Shown one piece after another: positions 1 to 6,196 of a stretch of 7,162 nt of DNA. How positions within the stretch are numbered: position 1 is the first letter of the stretch; every line of letters begins with the position of its first letter. Source of the DNA: Pseudomonadota bacterium (GTDB lineage Bacteria > Pseudomonadota > Alphaproteobacteria > Acetobacterales > Acetobacteraceae); NCBI GenBank assembly GCA_021785335.1, contig JAJYFW010000085.1, forward strand, positions 1-7,162, written 5' to 3'. The notes beneath the pieces are model-generated. The model saw only the letters and a list, made by a program, of their open reading frames with translations. It did no database searches and had not been told where the DNA came from. Position numbers and translations under genes: made by a program.

Positions 1-66
1 CTGCTGCCGCGCCCGGGCGGGGGGACGATCTGTCAGCTGGAACTCGCGGCAAGCGCGCCGCTCTGA
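1..66 (+). CDS. C-terminal end of an upstream protein (partial), possibly a histidine kinase
   Basis: A reading frame open from the first base ends at a TGA at 64-66 and leaves only 21 residues, ending ICQLELAASAPL. The preceding LPRPGGGT followed by a short alternating hydrophobic strand resembles the last part of a HATPase domain of sensor histidine kinases (glycine-rich turn, GT, then a beta strand ending near the C terminus). This is a resemblance over very few residues. The frame could also be open by chance, because GC-rich DNA has few stops; the frame used by the next gene is also open across this stretch. The 83 bases to the next start codon show no clear terminator. Confidence 0.3.
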   Translation: MLPRPGGGTICQLELAASAPL

Positions 67-138
67 CGCTCCGCCGCCGCTCCCCGGCGCGTCAGCGTCG
101 CGTCAGTGAGCGCACGCATGGTCCCCGCATATTCACCC

Positions 139-149
139 AGGAGTTTGCT
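139..149 (+). promoter_or_regulatory. Ribosome binding site of the P-loop NTPase gene
   Basis: AGGAG at 139-143 lies six bases before the ATG at 150. It decides the start, because the same frame is open further upstream without a stop and has no other well-placed start. Confidence 0.7.
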
Positions 150-1220
150 ATGGGATCGCTCACCCGCATCGACCATCCGGCAGGTGTCGCCGCGCGTTTC
201 GCCGCCGCCAAGCGCGCCTATACCGTGCGCCACGTAGAGCTCGCGGAAATCGCGGGCCTGCGCACGGATGCATCACCCGAGCCCGGCGACATCGTGCTCG
301 CGCGCGTCGAACAGCTCGGCCAGCACCAGCACCTCGAGGACGCAGCGGGACGGCGCGCCAAGATGTGGCCGGGCGACGAGATCCTGGTCGCCTACGGTAA
401 TCGTTACGCTCCCGATCAGTTCGAGGCGTATGTGCCTTCCGGCCTGCAGCCCTGCAACCTGGTGGCGGGCGGCGGAGTCGCGGCTTCGGTCTCGAGCCGG
501 CATCCGCAGGTGCGCCAGGCGACCGTGATCGCGCCGATCGGGCTTGCCACCGACGCGCAGGGCGTACCCCTCAACCTGCGCCGCTTCGCGCTGGCGCCGC
601 TGGCGCCGCCCGCGCGGCGGCCGCCGGTGATCGCCGCCGTCGGCGGCTCGATGAACACCGGCAAGACCACCACCGCCTGCGGCCTGGTGCGCGGGCTGCG
701 CGCCGCGGGGCTGCGCCCCGCGGCGGCCAAGGTGACCGGCACCGGGTCCGGCGGCGATCGCTGGGCGGTGGCGGATGCCGGCGCCATCGCGGTGCTCGAC
801 TTCACCGACTTCGGTTACGTCACGACCTTCGGCATCTCGGTCGCGCAGGTCGAGGCGATCCTGGCGCAGGCCATTGCCAGGCACACGCAGGCGGGCGCGG
901 AGGCGATCGTGATCGAAATCGCCGACGGCGTGCTGCAGCAGGAGACGGCGGCGCTGCTTGCCTCGGCGCGGTTCGGCCAGCTCGTTGACGCGGTGGTCTA
1001 TGCCGCCGAGAGCGCGATGAGCGCCAGCGCCGGGGTGACATGGCTGGAGGCGCGTGGCGTCAACGTGGTCGCGGTCAGCGGCCTGCTCACCGCCTCGCCG
1101 CTGGCGACCCGCGAAGCGGCGGCGGCGCTCACGCTGCCGGTACTGCGGCTGGATACGCTGTGCGAGGGCGGGTTCGCGCGCGACCTCGTGGCCGGCCTGC
1201 GCCAGCCCGTCGCCGCGTGA
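150..1220 (+). CDS. P-loop NTPase, MobB/DUF1611-like (SIMIBI class), unknown substrate
   Basis: The protein has 356 residues. The N-terminal half (about 1-155) has no motif I can name; it contains a beta-rich stretch with PGDIVLARV (45-53) and WPGDEILVAYGNRYAPDQFE (73-92). The C-terminal half is a nucleotide-binding domain: Walker A GGSMNTGKTTT at 165-175 after a hydrophobic strand, AAKVTGTGSGGDRW (192-205), a conserved-looking DFTDFGYVTT (217-226), a Walker B-like VIEIADGVLQQET (254-266) and AVSGLLTASPLA (318-329). The layout resembles MobB, dethiobiotin synthetase and the DUF1611 C-terminal domain, where the P-loop binds ATP or GTP. No membrane segment or signal peptide is seen, so it is probably cytoplasmic. 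ATG 150 is chosen for its AGGAG ribosome site. Its TGA overlaps the GTG of the hydrolase, which suggests coupled translation. The family is mostly uncharacterised, and I do not assign a reaction. Confidence 0.75.
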   Translation: MGSLTRIDHPAGVAARFAAAKRAYTVRHVELAEIAGLRTDASPEPGDIVLARVEQLGQHQHLEDAAGRRAKMWPGDEILVAYGNRYAPDQFEAYVPSGLQPCNLVAGGGVAASVSSRHPQVRQATVIAPIGLATDAQGVPLNLRRFALAPLAPPARRPPVIAAVGGSMNTGKTTTACGLVRGLRAAGLRPAAAKVTGTGSGGDRWAVADAGAIAVLDFTDFGYVTTFGISVAQVEAILAQAIARHTQAGAEAIVIEIADGVLQQETAALLASARFGQLVDAVVYAAESAMSASAGVTWLEARGVNVVAVSGLLTASPLATREAAAALTLPVLRLDTLCEGGFARDLVAGLRQPVAA

Positions 1221-1975
1221 ACGCCGTCGCGGCCGAACTGCCCTTCGCGCTGCACGCAAGCCCGGCGGCGCGAGGGGGAGCCTGCCTCGTCGCGGTGCAC
1301 GGCATCTCGCGCAACGACGCCGAGATCGCCGAGCATTTCGCGCCGCTGGCGGACCGTTACGGCGCCGTTCTGGTGGTGCCGCGCTTCGGCGCCGAGCGCT
1401 TTTCGGACTACCAGCGGCTGGGGCGGCGCGGCCCCGCCGCCGACCGGGCGCTGCTGCGGCTGCTCGACCAGCTCGCGGCACAGGGGGCAATCGCGCCGGG
1501 CAAGGTGTTCCTGTTCGGCCATTCCGGCGGCGCGCAGTTCGTGCACCGCTTCGTGATGGCGCATCCCGACCGCGTCGCGCGCTACGTCGCGTCCGCCGCG
1601 GGGTGGTACACGCTGCCCGACCCCGAACTTGCGTTTCCCTATGGCATCGGTGCGTGCGCGGAACGGCCGGATCTTGCGTTCCGGCCGGAAGCGTTCCTCG
1701 CCGTTCCGGGCCAGGTGCTGGTGGGGGCGCGCGACGTCAAGGACGGGCCGTCGCTGCGCCGCTCCGGCGCGCTCGACGCGGCACAGGGGACGACGCGGCT
1801 GCAACGCGCGCGGCATTTCGTGGAGGCGATGGGGCGGGCGGCAGAGGCGCGCGGAATGGCGGCGCCGCTGCGGCTGGCGACCGTCGCCGACGCGGCGCAC
1901 CAGTTCAGCGGCCTGGCGCGGCGCGGCGGTATCGTGGCGATCGCCGGCGCGGCGCTGTTCGAGCCCGGGCCGTGA
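1217..1975 (+). CDS. Alpha/beta hydrolase (PHB depolymerase/dienelactone hydrolase-like)
   Basis: A 252-residue protein starting on GTG 1217, which overlaps the preceding stop by four bases (GTGA). The frame is open upstream to an ATG at 1040, but that lies deep inside the NTPase gene, and homologous-looking sequence begins only at ELPFALHASP. Features of the fold: strand and oxyanion loop LVAVHGISRN (24-33), nucleophile elbow FGHSGGAQF (100-108) with Ser103, a probable acid in LVGARDVKD (168-176, Asp173 or Asp176), and a late His228 in AAHQFSG. AAGWYTLPDPELAFPYGIG (127-145) resembles the region after the elbow in secreted-type esterases and depolymerases, but no signal peptide is present, so it is probably cytosolic. 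The family cleaves esters or related bonds; the substrate is unknown. It sits between the P-loop NTPase and the MFS gene. Confidence 0.75.
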   Translation: MNAVAAELPFALHASPAARGGACLVAVHGISRNDAEIAEHFAPLADRYGAVLVVPRFGAERFSDYQRLGRRGPAADRALLRLLDQLAAQGAIAPGKVFLFGHSGGAQFVHRFVMAHPDRVARYVASAAGWYTLPDPELAFPYGIGACAERPDLAFRPEAFLAVPGQVLVGARDVKDGPSLRRSGALDAAQGTTRLQRARHFVEAMGRAAEARGMAAPLRLATVADAAHQFSGLARRGGIVAIAGAALFEPGP

Positions 1976-1985
1976 GTGCTGCGCG

Positions 1986-3188
1986 ATGACCCAGGCCGAC
2001 CGACTGGTGTTGCTGCGCCTTCTGCGCGCGACGGTGCAGGGCGCGCTGGTGGTAGATTTCGCACTGTATCTGCGCGGACTCGACTGGGATGGGCGCTCGA
2101 TCGGCACGCTGCTCGCCACATCGCTCGCGGCGGGATTGGCGATGACCGCGATCGCCGGCCCGCTTTCCGACCGCATCGGGCGGCGCGGGCTCATGCTTGG
2201 GTTCCATGCGCTGCTCGCGGTGGCCGCGATCCTGGCGCTGATGGCCGACGACATCACTCTCGTGATCGCGGCGATCCTGGCGCAGTACGGGCGCTCCTCG
2301 AACGGGTCGGCGGGGCCGTTCGGACCTGTGGAACAGGCCTGGCTCGCCGATCTCACGCCCGCGGAGGCGCGGCGGCGGCAGTTCGCGCGCAACTCCGCCG
2401 CTGGGTTCCTCGGCATGGCCGTGGGCGGGCTGTTCGCCGCCGTCTCGCCGGTGCGGATGGTGTTCATCGCGGCGCTGCTGATCAGCCTCGCGGGGGCGGC
2501 GATCGTGGTGACACTGCCGGACCCTGCGAGGCCGGCCGCCGCGCGGCGCAAGCCGGCGCCGCCCACGGAAACGGAGCGCAAGAAGCTGCGCCGCCTCGCC
2601 TTCGCCAATATGTTGCTGGGCCTCGGCACCGGCCTCACCGGGCCGCTGCTTGCCTACTGGTTCGCGATCCGCTTCGGGCATGGGCCGGCCAGCATCGGAC
2701 CGGTGATCGCCGCGAGCTTCGCCGCCGCGGCGGGGGCCTCGGTGCTGGCCGCGCGACTGGCCGAGCGGCTGGGGACGCTGCCGGTGGTGATCGGGATGCG
2801 GCTCGCGGGGCTGGCGATGCTGCTTGCGCTGCCCTTCGCGCCCGGCTTCGCCTCGGCGGCAGCGCTGACGGTGCTGCGCTCGCTGTGCAACCGCGGCACC
2901 AACGGCACGCGCCAGGCGCTGAGCGTAAGTCTGGTCGGGGAGGCCAGGCGTGGGACCGTGGCGGCGCTCAACACGCTGAGCCTCGCCCTGCCGCGCGTGG
3001 TGGGGCCGGCGATCGCCGGGGCGCTGTTCGAGGCCGGGTATTTCCGGGCGCCGTTCCTGCTCGCCGCCGTGTTCCAGGCCGCCTATCTCGCCGTCTATGC
3101 CTGGAGCTTCCGCGACGAACCGGCGGCACGGCCGGCCGCGCGCGCGGCCGCCGCCGGCCAGGAGCCGGCCGCCCAGCGGGCCGGTTGA
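1986..3188 (+). CDS. MFS transporter, 12-helix type
   Basis: A 400-residue hydrophobic protein, the usual length for a 12-segment major facilitator. Hydrophobic segments alternate with short charged loops. The MFS motif A is clear as GPLSDRIGRRG (58-68) between helices 2 and 3, and a weaker version, AARLAERLGTLP (255-266), occurs at the matching place in the second half. The central loop (about 178-203) is rich in Pro, Ala, Arg and Lys, as expected of the cytoplasmic linker between six-helix bundles. ATG 1986 is used: it follows the hydrolase stop by ten bases, and the frame upstream overlaps the hydrolase with non-membrane sequence. The ribosome site is weak. The C-terminal 25 residues are low-complexity Ala/Pro/Arg. 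The substrate cannot be predicted. Co-transcription with the NTPase and hydrolase suggests a shared small-molecule pathway or an efflux role, but this is inference. Confidence 0.85.
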   Translation: MTQADRLVLLRLLRATVQGALVVDFALYLRGLDWDGRSIGTLLATSLAAGLAMTAIAGPLSDRIGRRGLMLGFHALLAVAAILALMADDITLVIAAILAQYGRSSNGSAGPFGPVEQAWLADLTPAEARRRQFARNSAAGFLGMAVGGLFAAVSPVRMVFIAALLISLAGAAIVVTLPDPARPAAARRKPAPPTETERKKLRRLAFANMLLGLGTGLTGPLLAYWFAIRFGHGPASIGPVIAASFAAAAGASVLAARLAERLGTLPVVIGMRLAGLAMLLALPFAPGFASAAALTVLRSLCNRGTNGTRQALSVSLVGEARRGTVAALNTLSLALPRVVGPAIAGALFEAGYFRAPFLLAAVFQAAYLAVYAWSFRDEPAARPAARAAAAGQEPAAQRAG

Positions 3189-3213
3189 CGTCGCGGGCGC
3201 GCGGGGGCATCTC
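3185..3213 (+). promoter_or_regulatory. Candidate rnpB promoter
   Basis: TTGACG at 3185-3190 matches a sigma-70 -35 box and overlaps the stop codon of the MFS gene. Seventeen bases later CATCTC (3208-3213) is a poor but correctly placed -10. Initiation about seven bases downstream would fall at 3220, exactly where the RNase P P1 helix begins. The -10 is weak, so this is a candidate only. Confidence 0.45.
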
Positions 3214-3219
3214 AGTATC

Positions 3220-3613
3220 GCCAGACGGCCGGACGGCCGCTGCCGGCGCGAGCCGGGAGAGGAAAGTCCGGGCTCCACGGGACGACGGTGCCGGATAACG
3301 TCCGGCGGGGGCGACCCCAGGGAAAGTGCCACAGAGAACAGACCGCCGGCGCCGCAAGCCGCCGGCAAGGGTGAAACGGTGCGGTAAGAGCGCACCGCGC
3401 CCCCGGTAACGGGGGCGGCACGGAAAACCCCACCGGGAGCAAGACCGAATAGGGGCGGCAGGTTCCGGCGCAAGCCGCAAGCTTGAGCCGGGGCCAGGGG
3501 GTTCCGCCCCGCCGCCCGGGTTGGTCGCGCGAGGCGCGCAGCGATGCGCGTCCCAGAGGAATGGCCGTCCCACCCGAAAGGGCGGACAGAACCCGGCTTA
3601 CAGGCCGTCTGGC
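3220..3613 (+). ncRNA. rnpB: RNase P RNA, bacterial type A
   Basis: Catalytic RNA of ribonuclease P, which removes the 5' leader from pre-tRNAs together with the protein RnpA. Conserved blocks appear in order: GAGGAAAGTCC (3259-3269), the AGTGCCACAGAGAACAGACC-type block (about 3325-3344), GGTGCGGTAAGAGCGCACC (3378-3396), GACCGAATAGGGG (3443-3455) and GACAGAACCCGGCTTA (3585-3600). The ends pair perfectly: 3220-3230 with 3603-3613 forms an 11-bp P1. P2 is 3232-3238 with 3563-3569. P3 is a short hairpin with a GCGA tetraloop (3243-3256). A GGT in the L15 position (about 3519-3521) fits the site that pairs with the tRNA CCA end. A small cccGAAAggg hairpin (about 3573-3582) sits between P2 and the final conserved block, where the E. 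coli RNA has only a short linker. The ends are set by P1; the true 3' end may extend a few bases. Confidence 0.95.
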
Positions 3614-3715
3614 AGCCTGTCCCGCAAACTCCATGCCATGCCGTGATCTCTCACGAAACCTCTTCCGACCATGCCGAACACAGGCCCCAGCGCCCCTCGA
3701 ACCCAGGGCTTTCCG

Positions 3716-3745
3716 CTTTACGCCCGATGACACCCATGTTATCCC
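3716..3745 (+). promoter_or_regulatory. Candidate mraZ/dcw promoter
   Basis: CTTTAC (3716-3721) followed after 18 bases by TATCCC (3740-3745) is the best sigma-70-like pair I find in the leader between rnpB and mraZ. Both boxes are weak matches. The proposed -10 lies inside the middle MraZ repeat, which would explain repression by steric blocking. The rest of the leader (3614-3715) holds no gene I can support and no hairpin with a T-run, so read-through from rnpB is possible. Confidence 0.3.
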
Positions 3746-3758
3746 ATGAAAACCCATG
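3733..3758 (-). promoter_or_regulatory. MraZ operator: three TGGG repeats at 10-bp spacing
   Basis: CCCATG occurs at 3733-3738, 3743-3748 and 3753-3758, each exactly ten bases from the next. On the opposite strand these read CATGGG. MraZ of E. coli and other bacteria is known to bind TGGGN direct repeats separated by five bases upstream of mraZ, which is the same spacing. The array ends 43 bases before the mraZ start and overlaps or follows the likely promoter, consistent with autorepression of the dcw run. The four-base spacers between the CCCATG repeats differ in sequence (TTAT, AAAA), so the repeated core is what is kept. Confidence 0.8.
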
Positions 3759-3787
3759 GGGCCGGGCCCTGTGGGCCAGGCATTAGT

Positions 3788-3793
3788 GAGGGG
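3788..3793 (+). promoter_or_regulatory. Ribosome binding site of mraZ
   Basis: GAGGGG lies eight bases before the ATG at 3802 and supports that start, together with the family-typical N terminus. Confidence 0.6.
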
Positions 3794-3801
3794 CTGGCCG
3801 G

Positions 3802-4290
3802 ATGTCCCAGTTCCTGGGCACCCATCCGAACAAGCTGGATGCGAAGGGGAGGGTCTCCATCCCGGCGCCCTTTCGCGCGGCGTTGCGCGGCGCCGATGGT
3901 GATGCGGCGACGCTGGTGCTGCGCCCGCACCACACCCATCGCTGCATCGACGGCTTCGCCGCCAGCTATTTCCACACGCTCGCCAGTTCCATGGCGCGGC
4001 TCGACCTGTTTTCCGCCGACCAGGAGGACCTCGCTATCGCGCTCTACGCCGACGCGGTGGAACTGGCTCCGGACAAGGAGGGGCGCATCGTCCTGCCGCA
4101 GCAACTGATCGACTGGGCGGGGCTGGAGCAGGGCGCGACCTTCGTCGGCATGGGGCGGCAGTTCCAGATCTGGTCGCCCGAGGCGGCGGCGAGGCGCGCT
4201 GCGGAGGCGCGGCTCGGCGTGCAGTCGCGCCGCCTCGCCGTCCCCGCCCCGTCCCCTGTTCCGCCCGCCGTGCCGGGGGTGGCGCCATGA
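3802..4290 (+). CDS. mraZ: Transcriptional regulator MraZ
   Basis: A 162-residue DNA-binding protein of the division/cell-wall cluster that forms ring-shaped oligomers and represses its own operon. Two SpoVT/AbrB-like repeats are visible, each marked by a D-x-x-G-R signature: DAKGRVSIP (13-21) and DKEGRIVLP (91-99). The N terminus [17 protein letters not shown] is typical of the family and fixes the start. The length is slightly above the usual 140-150 residues because of a Pro/Ala-rich tail after about 145. Its stop overlaps the rsmH start by four bases (ATGA). The phased TGGG repeats about 45-70 bases upstream are the likely binding site, giving autoregulation. Confidence 0.96.
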   Translation: MSQFLGTHPNKLDAKGRVSIPAPFRAALRGADGDAATLVLRPHHTHRCIDGFAASYFHTLASSMARLDLFSADQEDLAIALYADAVELAPDKEGRIVLPQQLIDWAGLEQGATFVGMGRQFQIWSPEAAARRAAEARLGVQSRRLAVPAPSPVPPAVPGVAP

Positions 4291-5243
4291 GCGGGCCTGC
4301 GGCCGAAGGGCATGTGCCGGTGATGCTGGCCGAGGTGATGGAGGTGCTGGGGCCGCGCGAGGACGGCGTCTACCTTGATGCGACCTTCGGCGGCGGCGGC
4401 TATGCGGCGGCGATTTTGGAGCGCGGCTGCACGCTGTTCGCGCTGGATCGCGACCCCGCGGCGATCGCGCGCGGCGCCGCGCTGGCGGCGCGCCATCCCG
4501 GCCGCCTGACGCTGATCGAGGGACGCTTCGGCGCGATGCTGAATCTGTTGCGCAACCACGGCGTCGCGGCGCTGGATGGCGTGGTAATGGATCTGGGGGT
4601 CTCGTCCTATCAACTCGACGATCCCGCGCGCGGCTTCAGCTTCCGCGCGGATGGGCCGCTCGACATGCGGATGGGCGCCGAGGGACCGACCGCAGCGGAC
4701 CTCGTCAACCGCCTGCCGGAACGCGAACTCGCGGATCTGCTCTACGAATTCGGCGAGGAGCGGGCGGCGCGGCGGATCGCGCGCGCGATCGTCGCGGCGC
4801 GCGCCGAGGCACCGATCACCACCACGCTCGCGCTCGCCACGATCGTGCGCCGCGCCGTGCCGCGAAGCGCGGACGGAATCGATCCCGCGACGCGCAGCTT
4901 CCAGGCGCTGCGCATCCGGGTGAACGACGAACTGGGCGAGATCGAGCGCGCGCTGGAGCAGGCAGCAAGCCTGCTCGCCCCTGGCGGACGGCTGGTCGTC
5001 GTCGCCTTCCATTCACTCGAGGACCGGCTGGTGAAGCGCTTCATGCAGGAAACCGCCGGCCGCGCGCCACGCCCCTCGCGGCATCTGCCGGAAACGGCCC
5101 CACGCCGGACCGGGTTCGCACTGCTCACGCCGCGCGCACGGCGCCCGAGCGAGGCCGAAATCGCCGCCAACCCGCGGGCACGCAGCGCACGGCTGCGCGC
5201 CATCGCGCGAGAGGCGGCCAGCATCACACGAGACGCCGCATGA
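4287..5243 (+). CDS. rsmH: 16S rRNA (cytosine1402-N4)-methyltransferase RsmH
   Basis: A 318-residue S-adenosylmethionine-dependent enzyme (formerly MraW) that methylates N4 of C1402 in the decoding centre of 16S rRNA. Family landmarks: HVPVML (9-14), SAM-binding DATFGGGGY (31-39), ALDRDP (52-57), [19 protein letters not shown] (101-119), GPLDMRM (123-129), [12 protein letters not shown] (205-216) and [14 protein letters not shown] (239-252). These run through the whole protein, with no truncation. The length is close to the family norm of about 310. The start overlaps the mraZ stop as ATGA, and a G-rich stretch at about 4274-4281 could act as a ribosome site. It is cytoplasmic and is expressed with the division genes, as in most bacteria. 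Confidence 0.97.
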   Translation: MSGPAAEGHVPVMLAEVMEVLGPREDGVYLDATFGGGGYAAAILERGCTLFALDRDPAAIARGAALAARHPGRLTLIEGRFGAMLNLLRNHGVAALDGVVMDLGVSSYQLDDPARGFSFRADGPLDMRMGAEGPTAADLVNRLPERELADLLYEFGEERAARRIARAIVAARAEAPITTTLALATIVRRAVPRSADGIDPATRSFQALRIRVNDELGEIERALEQAASLLAPGGRLVVVAFHSLEDRLVKRFMQETAGRAPRPSRHLPETAPRRTGFALLTPRARRPSEAEIAANPRARSARLRAIAREAASITRDAA

Positions 5244-6196
5244 TCCGCCCGATCACGCTCCTGGCCTTTTTCGCCGCCGCCGGCTCCGGCCTTTATCTCT
5301 ACCAGACCAAGCTCTCGGCACAGCTGCTCGACCAGCGCATCACCCACACGGTGAACGACATCCGCAAGGCACGTCAGCGCACGGCGCTGCTGACGGCGGA
5401 ATACGCGCTGCTCAACGATCCCACGCGACTGCAGCAGCTCTCCAACGAGTTCCTGCAACTGCCGCCCACCAAGCCAGGCCAGTACGTGACCATGGCCGAC
5501 CTGGCCTCGCGGCTGCCGCCCATCGGCCCGCCGCCGGCGGCACCCGCGCCGCCGCAGGAAGCGGCGCCGCCGGTCGACGTGCCGGGCGCCGTGCCCAATG
5601 GCGGGTCGGGTAGCGTTCCGCGGAGCGCGCCGAGCGGAGTTCCGAACGGCGGCATCCCCATGGCCTCGGCCCCCGCAGCCGGCGCTCCGGCTGGCGCCGT
5701 GCCGCCTGCGGTGGCCCCGGCCGTGGCGTCCGCCGCCCCATCGGGTACTGGCCCATCCGGTGTGGGCGCGACCAACGCCGCGCAGCCGGCAGCGGTGAGC
5801 GTCGCGTCCGTGCTGGCGCCGCCCCCGCCCGCGCCGCCGAGCGTCGTCGCGAGCGCCGCGCCGCGCGCACCTGTGCATGCACAGCCCGCGCACGCGGCGC
5901 CGGTCCGCTCCGCGGGGGTGCACCTGCCGGACATCCGCCGCCTGCTGGCCGAGACGCCGGCGTCGCAGACGACGACACTCGCCGACGCGCAGCCGGTGGC
6001 ACGCCCCTATGCAACGCGCGTGACCCCCGCGCCGCCGCCGGTTCAGACCGCGCAGGCGGTGATGCCGCATCCAGTGCCGGTGCATACCGTGGCGATGCGC
6101 ACGGCGCCGCCGCGCACGACGGGATCGGTCTCGATGCTCGGGATGGCCTGGACCGCGCAGAACCACGCGGCCAACGCGCCCGGGGGCAGCCGGTGA
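5240..6196 (+). CDS. ftsL: Cell division protein FtsL with a long Pro/Ala-rich extension
   Basis: Placed between rsmH and ftsI, the fixed position of ftsL. Residues 1-4 are cytoplasmic, about 5-21 form one membrane helix ([17 protein letters not shown]), and about 24-72 form an amphipathic, probably coiled-coil segment ending [18 protein letters not shown], typical of FtsL. In the divisome FtsL joins FtsB and FtsQ and activates FtsWI septal synthesis. FtsL proteins are usually about 90-130 residues; this one has 318. From about 93 on, the sequence is low-complexity Pro/Ala/Val/Gly, interrupted by [12 protein letters not shown] (227-238) and a C-terminal [14 protein letters not shown] (295-308). 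The tail would lie in the periplasm. The frame is uninterrupted, so this is not a frameshift artefact visible here. There is no obvious ribosome site; the ATGA overlap with rsmH suggests coupling. Assignment rests on position and topology more than on identity. Confidence 0.82.
   Translation: MIRPITLLAFFAAAGSGLYLYQTKLSAQLLDQRITHTVNDIRKARQRTALLTAEYALLNDPTRLQQLSNEFLQLPPTKPGQYVTMADLASRLPPIGPPPAAPAPPQEAAPPVDVPGAVPNGGSGSVPRSAPSGVPNGGIPMASAPAAGAPAGAVPPAVAPAVASAAPSGTGPSGVGATNAAQPAAVSVASVLAPPPPAPPSVVASAAPRAPVHAQPAHAAPVRSAGVHLPDIRRLLAETPASQTTTLADAQPVARPYATRVTPAPPPVQTAQAVMPHPVPVHTVAMRTAPPRTTGSVSMLGMAWTAQNHAANAPGGSR

Noticed and set aside
273..1490. Long open frame on the - strand (405 codons)
   Set aside because: It lies opposite the NTPase and hydrolase genes, is composed mainly of Arg, Ala, Gly and Pro, and shows no motif. 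It is the usual antisense shadow of GC-rich coding DNA.
998..2638. Long open frame on the - strand (546 codons)
   Set aside because: It is opposite two well-supported genes, has low-complexity Arg/Ala/Ser composition and no recognisable domain.
3133..3150. 18-base perfect GC palindrome near the end of the MFS gene, considered as a terminator
   Set aside because: It lies inside the coding sequence, has no following T-run and no loop of normal size, and arises from Ala/Arg codons of the low-complexity tail.
1905..3473. Long open frame on the - strand (522 codons) crossing the MFS gene and half of rnpB
   Set aside because: It is antisense to a structured RNA and a membrane protein gene; its composition is Arg/Gly/His-rich with no domain.
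3483..3786. Small + strand open frames inside and just after rnpB (88 and 80 codons)
   Set aside because: They overlap conserved RNase P RNA structure and the MraZ operator and encode no plausible protein.
3746..4108. Open frame of 120 codons starting before mraZ in another frame
   Set aside because: It overlaps mraZ, whose protein is unmistakable; the translation looks like a frame-shifted shadow.
4742..6166. Long open frame on the - strand (474 codons) opposite rsmH and ftsL
   Set aside because: Extreme Arg/His/Gly composition is the complement of the Ala/Pro-rich ftsL tail, with no independent support.
5516..6196. ftsL extension considered as a separate gene or as a frameshift fusion
   Set aside because: The frame is continuous from the membrane helix to the GTGA junction with ftsI, and I saw no ribosome site and start pair at the beginning of the tail that would mark a second gene.
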